Positions 35,714 through 43,569 of a stretch of 64,000 bases of DNA are shown here, piece after piece; the stretch's first letter is position 1; the number at the start of each line of letters is the position of its first letter. The notes under the pieces are model-generated. The model searched no databases. It was not told the DNA's origin and saw only the letters and a list, made by a program, of their open reading frames with translations. Both the position numbers and the translations under genes were made by a program. Source of the stretch: Desulfarculales bacterium UBA696 (GTDB lineage: Bacteria > Desulfobacterota > Syntrophobacteria > Syntrophobacterales > Syntrophobacteraceae); assembly GCA_002298995.1 (NCBI GenBank), contig DBMO01000007.1, positions 36,207 through 100,206 of the forward strand. The letters run 5' to 3'.

Positions 35714-36063
35714 AGGCAAAAGCGGCATCCATAGCGGACAGTCTGATTGAGCTTTCCGAGCATACCGAGATCGTTAAGCACGTCCCCGGCGTTATCCAGC
35801 TCAAAATAAATCCCTACGGCATTATTCTCGCTCTTAATCTTAACATGAAACTGAAGCTGAATACGGATGACCTCAAAACCACGGGAAAGAACATCGGCAT
35901 ACTCGATGTAAAGGCAAATAAGGCGAGCAGAATACTGACAATCGTATACGACAAGGAAAAGATCCCGACCGAACTCTGGGAGCTTCTCATCAAGGGCAAG
36001 GCCAGCCCGAAGATCCGCAAGCTGGTGAGAGAAGAACTTTTTAGAAGGCTTCAGAATGGATAG
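35701..36063 (+). CDS. 120-residue protein resembling heavy-metal-associated-like (HMA_2) domains
   Basis: GTG start preceded by a perfect AAAGGAG site. The pattern HVPGVIQLKIN ... IGILDVKANKASRILTIVYDKEKIPTELWELLI matches the alternating strand-helix layout of HMA_2-like domains (VPGR...VKVN...ITYDPxxI), but there is no CxxC metal motif. A basic C-terminal helix (KASPKIRKLVREELFRRLQ) follows. There is no signal peptide. The family call is tentative; metal binding is not supported by visible ligands. It converges on the DUF2867 gene 18 bases away. Confidence 0.6.
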   Translation: MPDVKAKAASIADSLIELSEHTEIVKHVPGVIQLKINPYGIILALNLNMKLKLNTDDLKTTGKNIGILDVKANKASRILTIVYDKEKIPTELWELLIKGKASPKIRKLVREELFRRLQNG

Positions 36064-36081
36064 GCTTGGCCGGCTCGCCTT

Positions 36082-37599
36082 TCAGAACCTGCAGCCCGGA
36101 TAGGGCAGCTTGGGCGTGAAGCGGTCGGGGCCTTTCACCACCGCTTTCCCTGTCGCTTTTGCTATAGTCGTAAGCATTCCACGGAAAATCCACTGATGCA
36201 CCCCGTAGAGGCTGTACCAGTAAAGCAGGCCCAGGAACCCTCTTGGCACAAAGCGCGACAACTGCCTGAGTTCGACCACCCCGTCTTCAACCCGGTTTAC
36301 GTGGAACTCGAGCATGGCCTCGCCCGGCGTTTTCATCTCCGCCAGCAGCAGCAGGTAATTCGGCGGAGAAACTTCGAGTACGCGCCAAAAATCCAGCGCG
36401 TCACCGACATAAAGGGTTGAGGGATGCCTGCGGCCACGCCCGAGGCTTGTTCCGCCAATGAGTTTATCAAGCCAGCCCCTTAGAATCCAGAGCGACTCCC
36501 CGTAGTACCAGCCGTTTCTGCCCCCGATCCTTACTATCGGCTCCCAGACCTCTTCAGGGGATGCCCGGAGCCGGATTTGGTAGCCGCATTCCATTATGGA
36601 GCCGCCGGCAAATTCCTCGTCGCCGCAGTGGGTCCACTCGGGCGGGCGCAGCGCACCGGCATCGGTCCAGGAGGCTTCGACCATCTGGTGCTCGATCCTC
36701 TCGATGGCCAGCCGTATAGTTTGGCCGGAGTCCAGCAGTTTCTGCGGAAGTATTTCCCGTATCCGGTTTTCGCGGCAAACCGCACCCATTGAAAAATGTT
36801 CCACAATGGGCCTTGCGACATGGGATGGGACGGGCGTAACCAAGTGGAGCCACTTGGCGCTAAGCCCTGGAGAAACAAAGGGAGTGGGAATCATCACGCG
36901 TTTTTTGAGCCGAGCGAGTTCCGCGTATATTTTTATGAGCTGCTCGAAGGTGAGCACCTCGGGGCCGCCTATGTCGAAGGTTTGGCCCGTTGTAAGTTCG
37001 TTTTCGAGACATGCGATGAGGTAGTGCAGAACGTTTCGGATACTGATAGGCTGGATTGGCATGCGCATCCAGCCGGCTGATAATGACACCGGATGGCGGT
37101 CGGCAAGATAGCGCATTATCTCGAAAGAAGCGCTGCCGGAGCCGAGGATGGTTGCCGCCCGCAGAAAAGTGAGCGGGACCGGCCCGGAGCGCAGGATATC
37201 AGCTACCTGGGTGGAGCGGTTCAGCAATGGATCGGACTGCCCGCCCTCAATTGTTCCAAGGTAAATGATTCGTTTGAGGGTCGAGGCCATGGAAGCGTTT
37301 ACCATGTTCACAGCCGCTTCGCGCTCCGTTTCACCCGATTCCGGCTCGCCCTCGCCCATCGCGTGCACGAGATAATATGCGGCCCCGCAACCCGAAACGG
37401 CGCGATGGAGGCTCTCCAAATCGAGCACGTCCCCCTGGACTATCTCCAGCCCCGGCTTACAGGCCCAGGGCCTCGATTCAAGCTTTGCCGCCGAACGCCC
37501 CATCACCCTGACCTTGTAGCCGGCCTCCAGCAATCGCGGGACAAGGCGTCCCCCAACATAGCCCGTTGCACCCAACACCAGTACAGGTTCAGATTCCAT
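36082..37599 (-). CDS. NAD(P)-binding SDR-family protein with C-terminal DUF2867 domain
   Basis: 505 residues. Residues 5-300 are an atypical short-chain dehydrogenase/NmrA-like Rossmann domain with VLGATGYVGGRLVPRLL and YYLVHAMG, lacking the full YxxxK catalytic motif. From about 335 the DUF2867 domain follows (GWYYGESLWILRGWLDKLIGG, LEFHVNRVEDGVVELRQLSRFVPRG), which belongs to the START-like/SRPBCC group and may bind a hydrophobic ligand. This fusion is widespread in bacteria with unknown substrate. The last residues are Pro-rich. Confidence 0.88.
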   Translation of the reverse strand: MESEPVLVLGATGYVGGRLVPRLLEAGYKVRVMGRSAAKLESRPWACKPGLEIVQGDVLDLESLHRAVSGCGAAYYLVHAMGEGEPESGETEREAAVNMVNASMASTLKRIIYLGTIEGGQSDPLLNRSTQVADILRSGPVPLTFLRAATILGSGSASFEIMRYLADRHPVSLSAGWMRMPIQPISIRNVLHYLIACLENELTTGQTFDIGGPEVLTFEQLIKIYAELARLKKRVMIPTPFVSPGLSAKWLHLVTPVPSHVARPIVEHFSMGAVCRENRIREILPQKLLDSGQTIRLAIERIEHQMVEASWTDAGALRPPEWTHCGDEEFAGGSIMECGYQIRLRASPEEVWEPIVRIGGRNGWYYGESLWILRGWLDKLIGGTSLGRGRRHPSTLYVGDALDFWRVLEVSPPNYLLLLAEMKTPGEAMLEFHVNRVEDGVVELRQLSRFVPRGFLGLLYWYSLYGVHQWIFRGMLTTIAKATGKAVVKGPDRFTPKLPYPGCRF

Positions 37600-37919
37600 C
37601 CAGCGCCACCTTTGTTGTTTCCAGAAACTCTCATTGTGATTATATTAAATATTACTCACTAAAGTCGGATTTTTCTTATATCGGATCATTACCGGGTGTT
37701 TCTTTTACCCACCGGAGTTTAAGCGATACCGGAAGAAACGGGCTCAAGCGTCTCTCCGCAATGGAATTACAACTCTCCGCTGAACTCTTGCAGAACAGTT
37801 TCTCAGGTCCGAAGCCAATAAGAAACTTTTATTTTATCCGGCAAAGCTGAAGTCCGGGTTGCGGAGGCCGTACAAGCAGGCCCGAGAGAGCCGGACAGAA
37901 GAAAGGGGGCCGTGGCGGT
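37600..37919. other. Divergent intergenic region upstream of the diadenylate cyclase
   Basis: 320 bases between the DUF2867 gene and the cyclase, transcribed apart. Its left part (about 37635-37690) is AT-rich and likely holds one or both promoters, but no confident pair of hexamers was assigned. An AAAGGGGG site at 37903-37910 serves the cyclase. No repeat copy was seen here. Confidence 0.4.
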
Positions 37920-38540
37920 ATGGATCGACACATGAAAATGCCGGATGACCTGTTTTGCAAGATTTGCTCCGAGAAGCGGGGAATAAATCCCAACACCCTG
38001 AAGGAAGTCATAATCCTCGCGGTGGAGATCGCACGTGAAGGGCGCGAAGGCAGAAGGATCGGAACGATATTTGTGATCTCCGACTCCGACGAAGTGATGA
38101 AGCGCTCGCGCAACCTCATACTTGATCCCCTTTACGGCCATCCCGATAATGTCAAACGTATCGCGGACCTCGATATGCGGGAAACTATAAAGGAACTGGC
38201 GCAGCTCGACGGCGCATTCATCGTGACCGATGATGGAGTGGTGGTTTCGGCGTGCCGCTACCTCGACGCCTTCTCCGAAGGAATAAACCTGCCACTCGGC
38301 CTTGGCAGCAGGCACATGGCTGCGGCATCCATAACCAAGCAGACCAATTCGGTCGCGGTGGTGGTCTCCGAGAGTTCCGTGGTGCGCGTAATAGATGACG
38401 GCCAGATCGTCTCAGAGATTATCCCAGAGCTGTGGATGTTCAAACGCTACAGCGCACACCTGAACAAAGAAGGCAAGACTATCGAGGAGGAAGAAATTAT
38501 CGTCAGCACGATCAGTGAGGAAGAGGAAGAAGTGGCCTAG
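37920..38540 (+). CDS. Stand-alone cytoplasmic diadenylate cyclase (c-di-AMP synthase)
   Basis: 206 residues consisting essentially of one DisA_N (DAC) domain. Both catalytic motifs are present: DGA (residues 97-99, in QLDGAFIVTDDG) and the RHxAA block as GSRHMAAASIT (129-139). It makes c-di-AMP from two ATP. It lacks the three membrane helices of CdaA/DacA and the DNA-binding module of DisA, so it is a soluble single-domain enzyme like archaeal DacZ. The N-terminal 90 residues are helical and may be regulatory; the C-terminus is strongly acidic. No c-di-AMP phosphodiesterase or receptor gene is adjacent. ATGs at 37932 and 37938 are alternative starts. Confidence 0.87.
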   Translation: MDRHMKMPDDLFCKICSEKRGINPNTLKEVIILAVEIAREGREGRRIGTIFVISDSDEVMKRSRNLILDPLYGHPDNVKRIADLDMRETIKELAQLDGAFIVTDDGVVVSACRYLDAFSEGINLPLGLGSRHMAAASITKQTNSVAVVVSESSVVRVIDDGQIVSEIIPELWMFKRYSAHLNKEGKTIEEEEIIVSTISEEEEEVA

Positions 38541-38637
38541 TCCCCGCAGCTTAAGTCCGAAGGGTCAAATTAGCCGTTCCGGCAATTTCATAATACACAA
38601 AAATGTTTGGTCTCTCCCGTTGTGGCACGTTCTCCCG

Positions 38638-38752
38638 GGGCTGTTGCCCAAATAGCCTTTTTTAAAACTGCCAAGTGAATAGGCAGACGTGTGCCTAACA
38701 ACGTCATTTCCTCTTGGAGTCGAATCAACACATTCAGTTTGGGCAACAGCCC
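38638..38752. repeat. MITE-like element, copy A, with 15-bp terminal inverted repeats
   Basis: A 115-bp segment bounded by GGGCTGTTGCCCAAA (38638-38652) and its exact reverse complement (38738-38752). It carries no gene. A related copy lies at 54004-54150. A partial copy of the GGTCTCCCG palindrome family (38620-38636) abuts its left end. Confidence 0.75.
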
Positions 38753-38810
38753 GAGGAGACCACGCCGAAACGTTGGCATTCCCATAGTGCGTCTAGACTG
38801 CAAGTGTCGT

Positions 38811-38833
38811 GGGGCAGGCTGGAAAGCCTCCCC
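38811..38833. repeat. GGGGCAGGCT palindrome family copy
   Basis: A short inverted repeat GGGGCAGGCT-GGAAAGCCTCCCC just downstream of the fadB-like stop. Related copies occur at 46505-46524, 50348-50372, 58621-58641 and 58669-58692. No T-run follows, so a terminator role is uncertain. Confidence 0.65.
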
Positions 38834-38868
38834 TACAACGCCGCCCCCTTGGCTGAACGATATCGTCT

Positions 38869-41025
38869 TTACCCCGCATAAAACCAGTCGTTATTTTCAG
38901 CCATGTGAACCAGGATCGGCGCGGGTTCGAAGCGAGCACCGAGACGTTCCGCTAGTTTCTCCATCTCCGAGACCGTCCTGCCCGCCCCGTGAGTATCCAG
39001 ATAGCGGAATGGGCCGCCAAGAAACGGAGGGAACCCCAAGCCAAAGACCGCCCCGATGTCGCCGTCCTCGGGGGTGGAAATTATGCCCTCCTGCAGGCAA
39101 AGGGCGGCTTCGTTCATCATCAGGTAAACCAGCCTGGTCTGGATTTCGAGAGGGTCGAACACCTTGCCACGCGGCCGGGCGCCGAAAAGCCCATATATGT
39201 TGCGGTTAACCGGCCTCTCTATTGCAAAACCGGGGATCGTCAATCTGTCCCAGAACCGCGGCGTGTAGTCATAGAAGCCGATCCTTTTTTTCCTGCCGAG
39301 AAATCCGGCTTCCAGAATACGATCCAGGGCCGAAGGGGTGTGAATTTCACGGCCGGAGAAAAGCTCATCGAGTTCGCCCGCCACATGCACGGCGACCTCT
39401 ATCCCGACTTCATCGATTAGCCTGAGAGGCCCTACCTGAAACCCGAACCGTCTGATAGCAGAATCGATTTCACGAATGGATGCACCCTCTTCGACCAGCC
39501 TTACCGCCTCGAGCATGAATGGGGTCAGTATGCGGGTGGTATAAAATCCCGGCCCGTCTTTTACCACAATGACCGTTTTTCCCTGCCTTCGCCCCACCGC
39601 CACCGCCGTGGCAAGCACCCGATCGGCGCACTGCTCCGTCATTACAATTTCGAGCAGGGGCATTTTTGTCACCGGCGAAAAGTAATGCATTCCGATCACG
39701 TTCTCGGGCCGCCTGGAAGCCTGCGCTATACGGCTGATCGGAATGGCGGAGGTATTCGAGGCAAAAATGCAGTCCGCCCCCGTCTCATCCTCTACTTCTT
39801 TCAGCACCCGGTGCTTGATGTCGATATCCTCGAAAACGGCCTCGATTACGACCTGGGCGCGGGAGAACGACCCGTGGTCGAGCGTCGGTGAAACGAGGCT
39901 GTAGGATTTATCGCGCTCAACCGGGTTTTTCATTTTCCGGCGAACCTGCCGGTCGAAATATTTCCAGATACCGCCCAGCGCCTCGGAAAGCTTCTCCCAT
40001 GATACGTCCTTGAGCAGCACACGATATCCGCCTGCCGCCGAAACCGCGGCAATTCCAGATCCCATGAAACCGCCACCGAGGACTCCAACTGTTTCCACCG
40101 GCTTTGGATCTCCGAATTTTTTCTTCTTGAGAGCGGTTTGCATGAAGAAAAGGCTTCTCATGGCCTTTGACTGGGGGGAGAGTATCAACGGGCCGAGAGC
40201 CTCCGCCTCTGCCCGAAAACCGTCTGTAATAGTTCCGGCCAGACCCGTCTCGACACAGTCCACCAGCTTGAGTGCGGCTGGATAGTTGCCGTGGGTTTCC
40301 TGCAGGACCCGCCGTCTTGCCAGTGCGAAGTAGAGCTTTCTCGCCGGCGGAACCGAGGCGATGAGCCTGTCCAGTGAGAGGAGAACCGGCCCGGTTGACT
40401 TCCTTGGAAACTTTTTTTTGAAATGGGGGACACACCTTTGAACCGTATCGGACAGGCTGTATGGAAAGACGACCAGATCGACCAGCCCGGTCCGTTTGGC
40501 CTCGCGTGCATCTAGGTGCCGGCCTGTGAGCATGAGCGGCAGCGCCCGGTGTACCCCGATAAGGCGAGGCAGGCGCTGCGTTCCTCCCCCGGCGGGAAGA
40601 AGTCCCAGCCTGATTTCCGGGAGCCCAAGAACGGTCTTCGCAGAATCTGTCGCGATGCGGAAATGGCATGCAAGCGCAAACTCCAGTCCTCCACCGAGAC
40701 AGGGGCCGTTTATAGCCGCGATGACCGGGAATGGAAAACTCTCGATCCGGTTCAAAAGCGCATGGAACCGGGAGATCATCGCCGTGGCCTGCTCAGGTTC
40801 CTTCACATTGTCGAAATCTTTTATATCGGCTCCGACGATGAAGTTGTCGTTCTTTGCGCTGATAAATACCAGCGCCCTGGTGGAAGGGTCTGAGGCCACT
40901 TCGTCGAGAACCGCGCCAAGCTCGGGAAACATCCTTTCGGAAAGCGTATTAACTCGGTCGACCGGATTATCAATAAAGACAAACCGGACGCCATCACCCA
41001 TTCTCTCCACTCTAAAAAATTCCAT
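38869..41025 (-). CDS. fadJ: Fused enoyl-CoA hydratase / 3-hydroxyacyl-CoA dehydrogenase (FadJ/FadB-like)
   Basis: 718 residues catalysing two beta-oxidation steps. N-terminal crotonase domain (about 1-290) with the oxyanion-hole NFIVGADIKDF and catalytic Glu in GGGLEFAL and LPEIRLGLLPAGGGTQRLPR. NAD-binding domain from about 310 (VGVLGGGFMGSGIA), then the dehydrogenase core with the catalytic His in MHYFSPVTKMP and the C-terminal domains (RFGFQVGPLRLIDEVGIEV). A GGGAG site precedes the ATG. It follows the thiolase gene by 61 bases, so the two form the trifunctional-like enzyme pair. FadB and FadJ types are not separable here with certainty. Confidence 0.94.
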   Translation of the reverse strand: MEFFRVERMGDGVRFVFIDNPVDRVNTLSERMFPELGAVLDEVASDPSTRALVFISAKNDNFIVGADIKDFDNVKEPEQATAMISRFHALLNRIESFPFPVIAAINGPCLGGGLEFALACHFRIATDSAKTVLGLPEIRLGLLPAGGGTQRLPRLIGVHRALPLMLTGRHLDAREAKRTGLVDLVVFPYSLSDTVQRCVPHFKKKFPRKSTGPVLLSLDRLIASVPPARKLYFALARRRVLQETHGNYPAALKLVDCVETGLAGTITDGFRAEAEALGPLILSPQSKAMRSLFFMQTALKKKKFGDPKPVETVGVLGGGFMGSGIAAVSAAGGYRVLLKDVSWEKLSEALGGIWKYFDRQVRRKMKNPVERDKSYSLVSPTLDHGSFSRAQVVIEAVFEDIDIKHRVLKEVEDETGADCIFASNTSAIPISRIAQASRRPENVIGMHYFSPVTKMPLLEIVMTEQCADRVLATAVAVGRRQGKTVIVVKDGPGFYTTRILTPFMLEAVRLVEEGASIREIDSAIRRFGFQVGPLRLIDEVGIEVAVHVAGELDELFSGREIHTPSALDRILEAGFLGRKKRIGFYDYTPRFWDRLTIPGFAIERPVNRNIYGLFGARPRGKVFDPLEIQTRLVYLMMNEAALCLQEGIISTPEDGDIGAVFGLGFPPFLGGPFRYLDTHGAGRTVSEMEKLAERLGARFEPAPILVHMAENNDWFYAG

Positions 41026-41086
41026 GTCGATCTCCCGAGATCAATTCAGCAACCCACAACTAACGATCCACAATCGACACCCCGTC

Positions 41087-42388
41087 TCAACTCATTCGCT
41101 CGATCAGCATGGCGTGTCCGAGGCCGCCTGCCGCGCAGCTTGCGATGAGACCAAGGTTTGCGTTCTCGTGGCGAAGCCTGTTGCAGCAGTTTATGAGCAA
41201 CCGCGCGCCGGTTGCACCGAAGGGGTGTCCCAGGGAAAGCGAGCCTCCCCGCGCGTTTAGCCGCTCGATGTCGATTTCGCCAACCTTCGATTCCCGGCCG
41301 AGCCTTTCGCGGGCGAAGCTCTCGCTGTCGAGCGCGCGCAGATTCGCCAGCACCTGTCCGGCAAATGCTTCGTGGAACTCGAAAACATCAATGGAAGAAA
41401 GGGAGGCGCCGGTCTGTTCAAGCAGTTTGGGTACGGCGAAGGCGGGTCCGAGAAGCAATTCCTCGTATGGGTCACAGCCTGTGAAGGTGAATCCTTTGAT
41501 CCGCGCAAGCGGCTGGTAGCCGAGATCTTTTGCTTTTCGGTTTGACATGAGCAGCACCGCCGCGCCGCCGTCGCTCAGGAAGGAGGAGTTTCCGGCCGTT
41601 GCGCTTCCGAAAGGAAAATAGAATGCGGGAGGCAGCTTGGAGAGTTTTTCGAGGCTTGTGTCACCTCGTATTCCATTATCGCGGATGATTGTTTTTTTGA
41701 ACTTGGGCGGCAAGGGGGTAGGCAGTATTTCTTTCGCGAACAGGCCCTCTTCGGTTGCCCTGGCGGCACACTGGTGGGACCTAAGTGCAAACCGGTCCTG
41801 CTCCTCGCGGCTAACGCCCCACTGGGCGGAGAGCCTGTCCGAACTCTGCCCCATCGTGAGGCTGTTCGAAAATTCTGCAATTTCGGGCAGTTCAGGAATG
41901 AAATCCCGCGGGCGCAGCCGCCCGATCCATTTCACCCAGTCGATTGGGGTTTTCAGCCTGCGCATGTCCATCAGCTTGCGCCTGAGCGGCCGACGGAGCA
42001 AAATCGGGATATTGCTGAGTGCTTCGGTCCCTCCGGCTACAATTATGTCAGCCGCGCCGCTCGCTATCATCCCCGCCCCCACCGAAATGGCCCGCCCGCT
42101 CGAAATGCATGCCATCGCGATTGTATGGGCGGGTATCCGCAGCGGCAGGTTGGCCCCGATCAGAGCTTCCCGTGCAACGTTGCTGGTCTGGGGCTCGTTC
42201 AGCACGCACCCGAAGATCACCTGGTCTATGCCATGCGCATTCAACCCCGAACGGTCGACCAGGCCCTTGAGAACTATCCGCGCCAGGTCGTAGGACGAAA
42301 AATGCTTGAAATCAGTCCCCGAGCGCAGAAAAGGGGTGCGGCAGCCGGCCACGATTACCGGTGAGTTGTCATTTAAGTCGATAAACAT
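41087..42388 (-). CDS. fadI: Acetyl-CoA acyltransferase (FadI-type thiolase)
   Basis: 433 residues, the length of FadI/trifunctional beta-subunit thiolases. The acyl-enzyme Cys lies in AMACISSGRAI, the catalytic His in EFHEAFAGQ, and the second Cys in ASCAAGGLGHA. The last motif differs from the common CxGGGxG. SLGHPFGATGARL is the CoA-binding loop. It cleaves 3-ketoacyl-CoA to acetyl-CoA and a shortened acyl-CoA, paired with the downstream FadJ/FadB-like gene. AGAGGA lies 7 bases before the ATG. Confidence 0.94.
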   Translation of the reverse strand: MFIDLNDNSPVIVAGCRTPFLRSGTDFKHFSSYDLARIVLKGLVDRSGLNAHGIDQVIFGCVLNEPQTSNVAREALIGANLPLRIPAHTIAMACISSGRAISVGAGMIASGAADIIVAGGTEALSNIPILLRRPLRRKLMDMRRLKTPIDWVKWIGRLRPRDFIPELPEIAEFSNSLTMGQSSDRLSAQWGVSREEQDRFALRSHQCAARATEEGLFAKEILPTPLPPKFKKTIIRDNGIRGDTSLEKLSKLPPAFYFPFGSATAGNSSFLSDGGAAVLLMSNRKAKDLGYQPLARIKGFTFTGCDPYEELLLGPAFAVPKLLEQTGASLSSIDVFEFHEAFAGQVLANLRALDSESFARERLGRESKVGEIDIERLNARGGSLSLGHPFGATGARLLINCCNRLRHENANLGLIASCAAGGLGHAMLIERMS

Positions 42389-42462
42389 TGCGGGTCCTCT
42401 TTCTTTAGGTCTCTCCGCCTTTATGCACCGGGTCCAAGTGAAACCAGGATATGTAATCGTTC

Positions 42463-43131
42463 CTACAACAGGTCCAAAAGCTGGGTTGGAGTCTCTATAA
42501 GCTTTCGTGCACCGCCTGCAATAAGCTCATCGGCGGTGCGGAATCCCCACAGCGCACCGACAGCGTACATCCCTGCCCCTATGGCTGTAAGCATGTCAGT
42601 GGCCGTATCTCCAACATAAAGAAATTTTTCCGGCTTTATGCCCAGCAACTCCGCGATTTCCAGGGCCGATCCCGGGTCCGGTTTCCTGGGCTTTAAAGGG
42701 CGCTCGCCAACGACGAACTCGAACCGCCAGGCGGGGAGCAGTTGCTTTGCCATAAGTTGCATGAAATCGTCGGGTTTATTGGACAGGACGGCGGTTTTTA
42801 TCCCGCGCTCGGCAAGTCCGTCCAGAAGTTGGGTGATTCCGGGATATGGCCTGGTCTTTACGTTCCAGCCGCGGCCGTAGTTTTGGCGCATCATCTGGAG
42901 GCACTCGGAGACAACCGCCGGATCGGAACGCACAGGAGAGGGAACCGAGCGCTTAACCAGGTTTTCCATCCCGTCGCCGACGAAGTATTTGTACCGTTCG
43001 GTATCGTGGGGTGGGTAGCCAAAATGCCGGAGCACGGCATTCATGCAATCGGCGATGTCTTCGATTGTGTCCAGCAGGGTGCCGTCCGCATCAAACAGGA
43101 CCGCCGCAAAAGTTCTGGTGGGAGTAGTCAA
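42463..43131 (-). CDS. HAD-superfamily phosphatase, phosphoglycolate phosphatase-like
   Basis: 222 residues. HAD motif I FDADGTLLDT with the nucleophile Asp, motif II in VLSNKP, motif III Lys in KPRKPDP, motif IV GDTATDM. The cap domain (DTIEDIADCMNAVL) is of the Gph type. The start is probably a TTG (43131) with an AAGGA site, since no ATG precedes motif I. It lies upstream of the thiolase gene by 74 bases but may be unrelated in function. The substrate could be phosphoglycolate or a similar small phosphoester. Confidence 0.88.
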   Translation of the reverse strand: MTTPTRTFAAVLFDADGTLLDTIEDIADCMNAVLRHFGYPPHDTERYKYFVGDGMENLVKRSVPSPVRSDPAVVSECLQMMRQNYGRGWNVKTRPYPGITQLLDGLAERGIKTAVLSNKPDDFMQLMAKQLLPAWRFEFVVGERPLKPRKPDPGSALEIAELLGIKPEKFLYVGDTATDMLTAIGAGMYAVGALWGFRTADELIAGGARKLIETPTQLLDLL

Positions 43132-43569
43132 AATAAATCCTTCGATGAGAGTGTCTGAGAATGGGAGAGAATGTAATTACGATATTCCAGCCCTTCAATG
43201 GCTGGAAATTCCGCGCAAACTGGTGAGGAGGATGAGGTCGAATTTGGGACAAATATTATGTGCACCCGGCAATTCTGGACACTTGCTTGAAAGGCATTCT
43301 CACCACCGAATTCGCCTGCCTCAAGAAGAAAAACAAAACCAGCACCCAGCCGATGCTCCACACCGATGAAGCAGTGATTTCGCAAAATTTTACAAGAGGG
43401 GATGAGAGAAACAGGAAAACGGGGGAGTAAATTGCGCAAAGTCGGGAATACTTGCCAATAGAGATAATGTAGGGTGGACAAGGGCTTATCGTGCCCGCCG
43501 ATCAATCCTCGGCTCGTAGGCAGGTTTGGCATGATAAACCTTTGCCCACCCAACGTTTGCAAGGAATTT
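43132..43569. other. Intergenic region with an inverted palindrome pair
   Basis: 438 bases between the pepA stop and the HAD gene start. A 198-codon minus-strand frame covers it but runs into pepA in another frame, lacks a ribosome binding site and resembles no family. The recognisable structure is the inverted pair at 43472-43551. Confidence 0.4.
43472..43551. repeat. Long imperfect inverted repeat related to the GTGGGCACG palindromes
   Basis: Arms 43472-43495 and 43528-43551, 24 bases each with about 20 matching positions, separated by 32 bases. The arms look like diverged copies of the GTGGGCACG palindrome arranged head to head, a BIME-like unit. It lies just past the pepA stop and could stop transcription or protect mRNA ends. 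Confidence 0.65.
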
